Source of the DNA: Populus alba
Taxonomy: Eukaryota; Streptophyta; Magnoliopsida; Malpighiales; Salicaceae
NCBI RefSeq assembly: GCF_005239225.2
Contig: NC_133299.1
Span: 6,390,967 to 6,454,966 of the forward strand
DNA: 64,000 nt
Direction of reading: 5' to 3'
Every line of letters begins with the position of its first letter. Within the stretch, counting starts at the first letter, position 1. Shown here piece by piece: positions 1 to 11,115 of this stretch. Under the pieces are notes generated by a model. It was given only the letters and a program-made list of their open reading frames with translations. It searched no databases and was not told the origin of the DNA. A program made the position numbers and the translations under genes.

Positions 1-1245
1 AATTATTTATCCCTTCACATTTAGTCCCTTTTATTTTGATTATAATTTTTTTAAAAAATGATATAAGAAATTTGATTTTTTTTTTCAATTTTATCTCTCT
101 TTAATTTTTTATCTTTCAAATCCAATCCCATTTTTTTTTAATTGATATTTGTTTTATTTGAGATGATTTTTAAAAGTTTATTTTTTTATGATTTCATCAT
201 CCTTAAGTTTTTTTACTACGAATTTGATCATTATTATTTTAAGCTGATGTTTTTTTTTTCCTGGTTCCATCTCTCAAGGAGATTTCGACTCTAGTTATTT
301 TTTTTTTATTTTTTTTATAGGATTTTTCACTAATTTTGGTAAGTATTCAGGTTATCTTGAGTCTTTTTATTTTTCATTATCCGTTAGATTTAGCTTTTTT
401 ATAGATTTTTTTCAATTAAATTAAATTAGTTGATTTGATATAAGCATAAGATGTTCATCCCATGATATTTTGTTTAGTTGCTGTATAGGTTGTTGCACTA
501 ACGACATGTACGACCTCTTTTGATATTTTCATAAAGCCTTTTGCAATAGCATTTCAAACATCTCGACAAGCTCTTTCTAGTTGTTGAGCTGTGTCTATGG
601 CAGAGCGACTGGAGGTCTCCAACAAACTTTTCTTTCTTTTTATTCCAAATATAATACTATAAAATTATTTTTTATGGTTAATTATTGTCTTTTTATAGTT
701 ATTTACGATTTTTTTTTTAAAATCATATAATTAAACTAACAGGCTTATAGAACTTGGTCGAGTAAAAAATCCAAATCTTATATTTTCCTTACTTATTTAA
801 AAACAATAGTGTCGCCTTGATTTTTCTTTTTACATTTGAAAAAATTTAACTTTGCCAGCTGTGTAGCATAGGCCACGTATCTAATTTGCCAAATTATTAT
901 AATAGTCTGAACTTTATGCCTAACTTATTTTTTAAAAATCAATCTTACTCTTGAATTATTTTGATTTCTTAATAAGAACCTATATTGTAATCACTTATTA
1001 AAAACCAATAATCTTTCTATAAAATGATATCATTTAGAAGATCAACAATTAAGATAAAAATATAGATGAAAAGCATTAAAAATAGATGGAAGATATTGAT
1101 TGAGAAATTTATAAAGTTTGAAAGTAAAATTGATGAAAAGCATTAAAATTATGAGAATTTAATCATTGAAACTGTCATTTTTCTTTTAATTTCTTTTTTG
1201 TAACAAAACCAAAATCATAGGGAGAGAAATGTAGTGTGAAGGACC
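1..1245. other. AT-rich intergenic DNA without a recognisable gene
   Basis: Long T and A runs and no open frame with protein-like composition on either strand. I see nothing functional in it. Confidence 0.5.
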
Positions 1246-1448
1246 CGTTTGGGATTGCGTTTGAAAAGTGCTTTTCACAAAATTTGAATTTTTTTTTTTG
1301 CTCGGAATTAATATGTTTTTGATGTTTTCAAATCATTTTGATGTGCTGATCTCAAAAATGATTTTTAAAAAATAAAATAACATTATTGGTATACTTTTCT
1401 GAATGAAAGCACTTTGAAAAGCAACCACAACCACACTCCCAAACACGC
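1246..1448 (-). repeat. MITE-like element, copy 1 of a family seen three times here
   Basis: Roughly 200 bp with imperfect terminal inverted repeats. The left end reads CGTTTGGGATTGCGTTTG. The right end, on the opposite strand, reads GTGTTTGGGAGTGTGGTTG. The core, read on the minus strand, contains a stretch like ATTTTTGAGATCAGCA followed by CAAAATGATTTGAAAACAT. The same core recurs in the opposite orientation near 14.82 kb and 34.62 kb. No coding capacity. A target-site duplication could not be defined, so superfamily assignment is open. Confidence 0.5.
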
Positions 1449-3998
1449 TCGAAAAATGGGCTGGGTTGTTTATTAAAGGTTTTTTGAGTTTGGAAAATTG
1501 GGTTTTGGATTTTGAATCCATGTATTTCTTTCTTTTAATTGCTTATGTTCATGTTTAGCCTCTAGAGACAAAGATACAAGAAAATCCTTTTCATGACATT
1601 CCAAGAGCTTTTTCTTTTTGTTATAATTGTTCTTGTTTTAACTCCTTTTTGTTTTAATCTTTCCTAACTTCACAGTAACACATCTAGGTCATAGAACCAC
1701 CACAACAATAGTTTAATTGCAATTTTGATCAACCCTCTACATTTTCTTTTCAACCTACCATTACCTCCTCACCAAGACCATTTGAAGAGTGTTATTGTTC
1801 TCACTTTATATAGCAAGCATCATTGATAAAGCTAAAATAAAAAGTCATCCAAGGAGAAAGAATGTTATAGATGGAAAACATCCATTTATAAATTTGAAAC
1901 ACACGTTGTCCATGGATCTACCTATTGTAATTGAAACTACAATCACAAATAATTCAACTTTATATTAAAATAAGGTTATTAGCCATTTAATGGTTATAAT
2001 GTACCACGATTAATCTAAAACACATCCATATAATCCAGCATGTCTTCTCAAATTTTAATTAAAGTTCACAATTTAACCCAAATTCTTTATCAGGATATTT
2101 TAAGTTTTAACATTTGATGTCGATCTAAATTAAAAAAATGTTTGTATTTTTATGCATTTATCTAACAGGCTATTCAGAACCTTTAAAATTCAATTCACAA
2201 ATTAAATCAATTTAGGTGTTTGAAATTCTTTTGAAGGTATTGATTTGAATTCCAAATAGAATTCAATTCATAAAAATGACTAAAAATACAAATAAGATGG
2301 TCTCCCCTCTAATTTGCTCACATTACCGGAAAACTGTCAAATAGCATTAGAATTACTGATGAAATATTTTTCATCGATAATTTTCAATATTGACAAAAAA
2401 ATTTTATCAAACATTACCAACACCATTAGGGACAAAATATATTATGTCGTTAATAACTAATGAAATTGCTAACATAATTAAAATAATTAAAAAATCAATA
2501 AATATTATGTTAGTGATTCTGTTTGTAAAATAAAACATCATTATTTGCTAACAAAATTACTTGGGGAAATATTCCATCACCAATTTACGTCAAGAATTTC
2601 ATCGACAAATTTAAAAGTGTTATAACCAATAGCAGCCCTCATCCCTTTTTTTCTTCTTCTTCTTTTTCCTTTCCCTGCAAAAAAATAGTAGCCCATTCCC
2701 CCTATTTTGCCATAAATCTAGGCTTTATTCTCACAAATTCAGCTACCCCAACACTCAGTAATGTTTTAGTTCAATCTTTTTTTTTTAATATTCCTTAAAC
2801 CATGTAAGCAAACTTGCTCATTTATCTTTTAGGTTCATTTATTAATATTTTATGTAGTATTTATAGTTTGCTTGTATATTGAAGTGTTTTATAGCCTTTC
2901 ATATAGAATTTTTACTGCCTTTTTATGAAGAATTTTTATTGTATTAAAATATAATTTGTATGTTAGGGTTTGTTTTAGGATTTAAAAAAATTTGAATTTG
3001 TTTATAATTTGATGAAATTGAATTGGATTAACACTATGATGAAAAGAAGATGATGATTATGTTGATGTAAAGTAGCTATCGGGTTTTTTCAGAGAAATGT
3101 GATTTATGAAGGTTGGGCTATCTTGTGGATATAGCTAGAGAAAGACTCCTGGCTAGAATGAAAAGGGGAGAAAGAGGTGGCCTATTGTGTTGCTATGACA
3201 AAAGAAAGTTGTTGTTATCAGTGACAATGGTGTTTTCAATTCAACAGTGGCATGAATGGTTATTGGTGAGGGTTGATTTTTAAAGATGATCAAAGATAGA
3301 ATAAATAATGGTCATAGGTTTTGTTTCCTCTTTTAAGAAAATGAGTTGTTATAGATAATGTTTTTCTTCTTTATTTTGAAGGTGATATAGTTCATATTTG
3401 GGTTCTTTTTTTGTTCTAAAAATAGAGATGGGTGATTTTTAATTTTTTAGGGGGAGAGAGAGTCCATATTTTTATCTTTCTTTTTGTTAAATGTGAGTGG
3501 GTGCTGGATAGTGTACAGAGTATAATGCCTTTTTTGGCTCTTTTTCTTGGTTTTGGTGATTTTTTAAAGAGTGTTTGGTAAAGTCAAAACTAATTATCTG
3601 AGGCTTTATTTGTGTGTTGTCCCATTGTCCTTTCTATTTGTATGTCTAACCACCTATTTATACTATCAAGAATAATTTTTTTCACACCTAATCTCTAAAT
3701 TCTTCCATACCAATGTACTATTTTCCTAAATTCTTCACAAACTTTTACATTTTTATTCTAGCTTCCAATATTTTCTAAAAATTCAGTTTTTTAAGATGGT
3801 GTTCCCTCTCTTCTCTCTCTTTTTTTTTCAAAAAATTTGTAAATACAAAAACAATAAGTGAAATGGTTGAAAGTTATGAAATGACCACAAATTAGTATTT
3901 GTTTTTTAAGATTTTGGTATTTTTTTTATTTTGTTTTTGAAAATAGGGGATCAACAATAAGTGATAACAATAGTCTTAATCATTTTCTCTTGTATTCT

Positions 3999-5914
3999 TG
4001 TCGCACGTGTGTGGCGTCGCGGCGAAAATATCCATCCTTAAAATTTTATCTAATGTGGCAAATGTGGGGAGACAAGGAATTCTTGTCTTTTATTAGTGGA
4101 AAAATAGAATGAGATTCGCCACCTAGTATTTTGGTCACTAGGAACCCTAACTAGTTTAAGAGATCGGGTACGGGGACTGATTGCATAAAAAGAAGGTATT
4201 AACACCCTAAATGCGCCCTACCTAAGGTAAGCTGCATTGTTTTATTGTCTGATAAAAAAACTTAAAGTCTTGTTGTGTTTTCTAGTTGTTGGTCCGTCTA
4301 TGGTTTAAGAAAAGTTCTCTTCGGTAAAGAGATCTTTATCTTACCGTTTACAAAAGATATATTTTACGTATAAGGTCGTGATCCCAGATATTAAAAGAAA
4401 ATAAAATATATTTTTTTTGAAATTTTTGAAATATTGGCCAGTTTTTGTGACTTTAATAAACTAATTATTAAAGCCATAATGCATGTTGATACATATTTTT
4501 GAAAATTTGCTTTGCTATATATATATATATATATATATTGAGAGACTTGGCCATATGCATGAAAACAAAACTTTTTTTTGGAAAAAAAACCAAATATTTT
4601 ATACCGGATTTGGATCTTTACAGTATAAAAATACTGTAAAATATTGAAGTAAAATATTTGCGGAAAATCATAGATTTTTTTGAAATAATTTTTGAAGAAA
4701 ATTTCTTTTTTTTTTTGGGCTGGGCCAGCACTGCGCAACCTAGTAAACAAAAACAAAAAATGGAGAACTCCAATGTTCATTGCAACATAAATAGTGGAGC
4801 AGCCCGGGCCAGGAAGAAGAAGAAGAAGAAGAGAAATGAGGGCTTACCTAGCGGTCGTCCGTTCTTGCTAGAGCTGGAGCTCCCGGTTATATGTTGTTAG
4901 GCGGTGGTTCTGTTCCTTCTCTGTTCGTTTTTTCTATGTTCCTTCTTGTCCCCACTTATGTCTCTTGTTTCTCTTTTTCTTCTTCTGCTTTCTAATGGTG
5001 GTGATGTCGTTGTTGATGGTGGCTTAAGGTGGCACTGGTGGTTGTAGACGGTGACTCTTCTCTATGGTGGCGAGCAGTGTTTGCTGTTGTTCTTCTCGTT
5101 TGTGCAGAGGTGCAGACTTCTTCTTCTTCTTCACATGTGCTGCAACAGGGGAAGGAAGATGATGAGAGGCTAACTGTGGCGCTACTCCAAATGGCAAAGA
5201 GAGAGAGAGAGAGAGAGACCGAAGAGATTGAGGTTACTGTTATTCCCTTCTCCTCTATGTTCTTGTTTTTATATTCCTTTCCATCTCCCTTCGATCAAAC
5301 TCTTTTCATGTCTCCTTTATTTCTCTTTTTTTTTTCTCTCTATGTCGTCTTCTTTGTTCTCTCCTCCCTATCATGCCCTCTCTCCTGTTCTGCTCTTTTC
5401 TTTTTCTTTCTGCCTTTTTTTTTTTCTGTATTTCATTCGTCTCACTCTCTCAGTTTTCTTTCCTCTCTTCACTCTCTCCCCTCAATGTTTATGCCACCTT
5501 TTTTTCTCTTCCCCCCCCTCTTTTCATCGTCTTTCTCTGGCTTTTATAAGCCAAAGAATGGTCTGCATTGCAACCCAACTTGGTAACGACATGTAGAGGA
5601 ATAGTAGCTATGAAACATTCCCCATAACTGAAGCAATATGCTGTTTTTGTTGCTGAAATGGCTCCATTGATAGCGCTCATTCACTGTCGAAACCATTGCG
5701 GATGAAGAAGGTGATCAACAACATCGTTTTCTAATTCAATTCTTGTATTTCTGAACCTCCTCAACTAATTTCTAACCATTTTATGAGCGTTCCAACATCC
5801 TTTTCTCGCTTCTATTATTTTTGAATTTTTTTGAATATTTTTTAATATATATTTTTTGTATTTTCTCATTTTTATTTTTTTTGTTTTGTGGGAACCCAAA
5901 AATGGGTAACAACA
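3999..5914 (-). mobile_element. Solo LTR of a Ty3/gypsy-like retrotransposon with perfect 5-bp target duplication
   Basis: The segment begins TGTCGCACGTGTG and ends ATGGGTAACAACA, so it has the TG...CA ends of an LTR. It is flanked on both sides by the identical 5-bp direct repeat ATTCT (3994-3998 and 5915-5919). Length is 1916 bp. Read on the minus strand it opens with TGTTGTTACCCATTTTTGG and closes with GCGACGCCACACACGTGCGACA-type sequence (shown in parts), which resembles LTRs of Tat/Ogre-type elements. No internal gag-pol sequence or second LTR is adjacent, so this is most simply a product of LTR-LTR recombination. It contains an (AT)n run near 4517-4540, a GAA/AAG tract near 4812 and long CT-rich stretches at 5250-5540. 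Confidence 0.85.
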
Positions 5915-6149
5915 ATTCTCATATAGACTAAATTCTTAATAACTTTTTTATAAACAACATCATTAATTTTCGTTATCCTAAAATTTATATTTTATTGAAG
6001 CCTAAATTTTCTAATTATAATATGAACAATTTGTCATATGGTTTAAAACACAGGTAAGTATGTAATAATTTTTAACTCTAACAAGAATACATTTACTTGG
6101 CTTTTTTCGTTGACCATCAATTATCTTTAACAAAGTGTATAACATGAGA

Positions 6150-6640
6150 TGTAATGTTGATAGTTTGAAATTACTATCTCTAGTCCTGAAAGAAAGATTT
6201 AATGTTATAACTGGTGTTTCTTTAATGGGTATAAATACATATAATAATAGGTTTTGTGTTAAGTGATCAACATTCAACGAGTTTGAAGTTGATTATTTAT
6301 GACAAGATAGAAGAGGTGATTGAGTTGAAGTATCACATAGTATAAAATGCAATCTTTTTATTTAAATACTATTGACATGATACCGATAAAGGAATTATAA
6401 TAGATCTTGACCATGGTTTGATCAAAATGAATAAAATAAGTATACTTGTTAACATCAATGATTTTTTTGTATTTGCTAAATAATGCTAGCAAATGTATTA
6501 CGCATACACTCTTTTTTTTTAGAGAAGATTGTAATAGAGTTGATTGATTATCCGTTATGAAAAACAAATCTAAGAGTTGTGTCCAAGTTGTTAAAGATGG
6601 TAACAATGAAGTAATGGAGGGATAAGATATATTTTAATTG
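6150..6640 (+). pseudogene. Remnant of CACTA TNP2-type transposase, C-terminal (DUF4216-like) domain
   Basis: The + strand, read in one frame with several stops, gives pieces such as HDTDKGIIIDLDHGLIKMN, ILVNINDFFVFAK and NRVD*LSVMKNKSK. This is the order and wording of the C-terminal domain that follows the transposase core in plant CACTA elements (a D-rich segment, then VNxxDxFVFAxQ, then a W-SVVKxKPR-like segment). Stop codons and lost key residues show that it is no longer functional. Only the C-terminal part is recognisable; the catalytic TNP2 core was not found. Confidence 0.6.
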
Positions 6641-9600
6641 TATGAGTTTATTGATTTATATTGAATTGCTTTATCTACAGAGTTAGAAGAAAATACAAAT
6701 TTTTATGTTGCTAAGAATGCTTGTATTTATGTTGATATTGACAAGTTAAATGATATATTAAATACTAATTGACATATAAAAGTTTATGAAGCCGAAGAGA
6801 TCAACAACCTTTAATTCAACGAAGAAGAAAATGGTGATAGACATGAAGATGATAAAAATAAAGATGAGGAAAATTTAGATTGAAAACTATTTGAATTGAT
6901 TTTTAATGGAAAACATCATTATGTAATTAAAATATTTGTTATTGCTTTATATTACATTCTATTTTTTACATTCAACAAGCGTTTATTATTGTAGTTATGG
7001 TTTTAATGAGTTTTGATTTGAATATAATTGTTGATGTTGTTGCTATTGTTGTATAATTAGGATGGACAAGGCATTATAATAAATATTTTTAATTTTTTTT
7101 TATGGAATCACTAACAATATTTTAAAATAATTAAAAATTATAAAATAATTATCATTAATTCTATTGATGATTACTATAATTGTAAATCATGATGAACTCA
7201 CCAACAAACATTAAAATAGTTAAAGAACTACAAAGAGTTGGGGAGAAATTCATCAAATTAGATTTGACAAATGGAATAACCAGTGCATGAAAATTCATTG
7301 GTGAATTACTTCCTCACCGATTGATGTTACAATTGTCGAAGATTTACAAAGAATTTTGGAAGAAATTCAAAAAAATAGGACTAACTGATATAATCACTAA
7401 TTGATGAAAAATCATTAGTGAATTTGGTGGGTATTAAAAAAAATCTTGAAATTATCGATAAATTCACCAATGAATTTAAAAATTTATGTTGATAAGTCCA
7501 TCATTAATTTGATGACATGTTTAATCACTAATGATTTTTTTGACAAAAAATTTAAATGGTGAATTAAAACCTGATGTGTTGGGAATCCCTAACTATCCAT
7601 ATTCTCCTATAAATCTCAACATTTCCTCTCTCTTTCTCTTTATATTATAAGTACCAACTATCGATGTTCTCTCTAGAATTGGTGGTTATGCTCTCTCTCT
7701 CCACCATTTAAGATTTGATCTTGACGGTTTTTTTCTTATGTGGTATGCATATAATCAAATTGTGAAGAGTTGATTATAATAGTTAAAAATATTCACAATA
7801 ATATTACTAAGAAATCACACCATGAATTTTTATTTATGACTTTTTATAATTTTTTTATGAGAAAATCTTATTCGGATGAGATATACAATATCTAAAACAA
7901 ATGAAAGCTCAATCAAAACACCTTGTAGTTCAATATTTGAAATTAGAATAAAATGAAATTTATGGGATGTTTGGGCTTTTTCAGGCTAATTTTTTTTTTT
8001 ATTATTATTCTAAATTGTGTTGATTTTGATAATTTATTGACATACACTTACATATGTGTGTAAAACAATTAAATATGTATATTACAGTTATATCCTTCTC
8101 CATTTATGAGTTATACATTGCTTTTCCTTTATTGGATTAATGGCCTTTTCAAGGCCAACAATGGGATTTAAATCATGAATGATCAATTATTATTTTGTCA
8201 TTATGTTTATTTGTATTGTTTTATTTTTGAAATTTGAAATTGGTTTTATATAAATAGTGAAACTTAAGTTTATGGGCGATGGTTTGGTTTGATAATGTCA
8301 ATTTTAGAATTTCTAAATTTTTTTAGGTTTGATCCCATATAAAGGAGGTGTTGCTGAAATTTTGTTAAAAATGGATAGATACACTAATACAAAAACCCAT
8401 ATATCATAAATTGAGAATTAAATTGAATATGCATCACTATTTTTTTTATTATTATATTTTAGCTATATTGTTTAGTTGTCAAGAAAAAAGTTTAATGCTA
8501 AGAAGAATCGTTTATGCTTTTGCAAGTAGTATTGTTGTTAAGCCTACAATTTATTTAGGTGCCAATCATAAAAGGCACTTGTTGCACCTGTTACCAATAT
8601 AGGCTTGTTTGATACGAGTCACGGATCTAGCGTCCTATATATCAGGGAATCTTTTTCTAGCAAGCTTATACAAAATGCAAGCTGAATTACATGTTTTTTT
8701 TTTCCTTAAGGATAACATTAACTAATTTATTAATTGTTTATATAGTTTTTTCTTAATTAATTGATTTTCAAGTTCACAAATATAGAAGTTGCTCACATGA
8801 TAACATCAATGATTAAAGCGTCGATGGAAATGCCTTTGTTTCAATGAAGTTAGCTTAGAGATCATCATTAATAATACTTGTGATTGAGTTTTAAACATGA
8901 AGAGAAACCTTCAACTCATTCAAAATATGATTTAAAGTTATGGATAGAGGTTGGAGCAACCAGTGGATCCGATATAAATGAGGTTTGCAATATCTTTATC
9001 ACTACAACACAACATATAATAGTAAGTTGTAGTGTCTTAACCATAGGCACTCTATAATCCAACCTGGGATAGCCATCACTAGCCATTCAAGAGTTGGTTA
9101 AAGAACAAATTGATGTTGTGAAGGTTGATTTGAGTGTCAAATTGAAGATAGAGAATGAAGAACGAAGTTGGAATCAATAGGAGCAGATAATGACATACAC
9201 ATCAATTTATTATCCTATCACTCATGGATCTCTAGGAGATTTTCCTCCCCTCCTCCCCATACCTCCACCTTTAACTTCTTTCCAGTGTATTAAGATATGT
9301 AATTGATTTTATAGTTAAATTAATAATATAAAATATGTTCTTTAATTTAATTTAGTTGTTTAATATTGTTTAATGTCAAATTATATTTATCCAAACAAAC
9401 ATGTTTTATTTTTTTTTAAAATAAATTATTAAAATACTGATGGAATCATTGATGAACACAAAAAATTTGCTGGTAATATAGTCTCATTTTCCTTGGAGAA
9501 TTTTAAAGAGTTGTGAACTATTTTAATATTAGCTAACAGATTCACCGATAAAATTTATGTCGGCAATCCAATCATGAAATCCGTAATGAGAACATTATGT

Positions 9601-9770
9601 TAACCACTCCGTTTGTAAGTAACTTTATCGATTGAATTATTAATAGACTTGAAATTCCTGATGAGAAACTCGTCCTCAACAAATTTTCATTGATAATTTA
9701 TATATCAATGAGAATACAACTTAATTGCCAATGAAATATTTCATAAATGAAAATTAATTTTCTGGTTGTG

Positions 9771-10186
9771 TCAAGGAATTTGATTTTAATAGACATTGAA
9801 AATTATTTTTCAAAAATACCCTTCTTTTTTTCATTATAAAAACCTTAACTTACATCTTCTTGTTGCCCCACTATGTTTTTGTCTCTTCTTCATTAATAAA
9901 AAGGTTCTGGACACGAAAACAATGGCTATATCCCCTATTGTTTCTACATGGTCCAATCTATTAGGGATATGTTCTAGTCATGGAAGGGGCAAAAGATGCA
10001 ACATTTTGGCACCTCCTTCCAATTCTGATTTTACTGAAACATCAATTCCAGAATCACTATGCCCAATACTAGTATAACAAGTATTTATTGTATAGCCCTT
10101 TTCTAAAGGAATATCTGTACAATTAATCTACCATTGCTCCTTTTTTATAATGCAATCTTTAATTTCATATTTATTGTGTGCATGAA
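9771..10186. other. Intergenic DNA between CACTA end and SINE
   Basis: About 400 bp of ordinary AT-rich sequence with a 93-codon open frame at 9796-10077 that has no recognisable motif. I do not regard it as a gene. Confidence 0.4.
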
Positions 10187-10204
10187 ACTTTCTTTGTTTG
10201 CCTT

Positions 10205-10402
10205 TTTTTTTTTTTTTTTATATAACCGGGGGTGTTTGAGTCAGCTTACGCTCACAACGACTAATCCTTGGTTCACTAAACACCCTACAAGCTTAGTGGA
10301 CAAGTAAGGCATCACAAGATGACATGCATGCACATAAAGGATTGAACCCGAATGTAAAGGAAGGGAACAAATCCCTTCCCCTACTAGACCACGACCTCAA
10401 GT
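10205..10402 (-). mobile_element. tRNA-derived SINE (minus strand)
   Basis: Read on the minus strand, the element has an RNA polymerase III A box (TGGTCTAGTAGG, near 10378-10391) and a B box (GGGTTCAATCC, near 10339-10349) at tRNA-like spacing, then a tRNA-unrelated body and an A tail, seen on the + strand as a run of about 18 T. Short flanking sequences at 10187-10204 (ACTTTCTTTGTTTGCCTT) and 10403-10418 (ACTTTTTATTTTCCTT) look like a decayed target-site duplication. About 200 bp, so a full-length plant SINE. Confidence 0.75.
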
Positions 10403-10983
10403 ACTTTTTATTTTCCTTAGTGGAGACTTCCCCCATTATTAGCGAATATTTATTTCAATAATTGATAGCAAATCCTAACTAAAGACCTACCTCTCAATGG
10501 AAATATAAACTTGTAATGAAAAATATTAATTGCAAAAAACTAATTTATAATTTTAATTAATATTATAAGTATTATAAAATTAAATTATATAATTTAATAT
10601 TTTATTTTAAATATAAAAATTATAATAGAACATAGTACTATTTTAAAAGCTTTATTAGAGCTTGTTTGGATTTATATTTTGAAAATTTTATTTTTTAATT
10701 TTAAATTAATTTTGATATTAATATTTATATATTATTTTGATGAATTGATATTAAAAATATATATATTTTTAAAAAATAATAAAATATTGTTATGATATAT
10801 ATAATAAAAATATTTTAAAAAATTTAACAACGTAGTAAGTGGAAAAAAAAAAAAAAACGAAAGGAAAAGAAGAATGTCTCTCGCACGCGCTAACTGCGAA
10901 AGTCAAAACAAAGCCCCACAGTTTCACTTCCCCGGTGGGTTGCAGAGCAACAGCTTTCCAATAATCCAATGTGTTCCTCCCAT

Positions 10984-10991
10984 TATAAATA
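10984..10991 (+). promoter_or_regulatory. Likely TATA box of the helicase gene
   Basis: TATAAATA lies 21 bp upstream of the first in-frame ATG (11005) and 132 bp upstream of the second (11116). With the usual TATA-to-start distance of about 30 bp, transcription would begin near 11014-11020. The first ATG would then be left out of the mRNA and 11116 would be used. This is inference from spacing only. Confidence 0.5.
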
Positions 10992-11115
10992 AATAATTTA
11001 ATTAATGTTTCTAGCTCGTCGCTCACTTGGTGCTCCCAAACATCTCTTACTAGCCGCGCCTGCGTTTTCTTCAACAACTCTCTCGTACATTCATCGAGAC
11101 ATCTCAACTCACGCC

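Larger units (their letters stand above)
2319..9770 (+). mobile_element. Degenerate CACTA (En/Spm) DNA transposon, nested host of a solo LTR
   Basis: The right end, read inward, is CACAACCAGAAAA, which matches the usual plant CACTA terminus CACTACAAGAAAA at 11 of 13 positions. A possible left end at 2319 reads CACATTACCGGAAAA. Both ends are followed by many diverged copies of subterminal motifs such as TCACCGAT, CATCGATAA and ATTCATTGGTGAA (about 2.33-2.63, 7.1-7.58 and 9.42-9.77 kb), as expected for this superfamily. Inside lies a remnant of the TNP2-type transposase C-terminus (6150-6640). The 3-bp flanks (GCT and TCA) do not match, so the outer limits, especially the left one, are uncertain. 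The 7.6-9.4 kb part has no recognised content and may be a further insertion. Confidence 0.5.

Noticed and set aside
4391..4780. Minus-strand open frame of 129 codons
   Set aside because: Phe/Lys/Ile-rich translation of A/T tracts and an AT microsatellite within the LTR.
5029..5586. Long open frame of about 185 codons
   Set aside because: It lies inside the solo LTR, needs a non-ATG start, and its second half is a Phe/Ser/Leu-rich translation of CT-rich DNA. Not a gene.
7600..9400. Possible gene in the right half of the CACTA region
   Set aside because: No frame longer than about 60 codons and no motif; most likely transposon filler.
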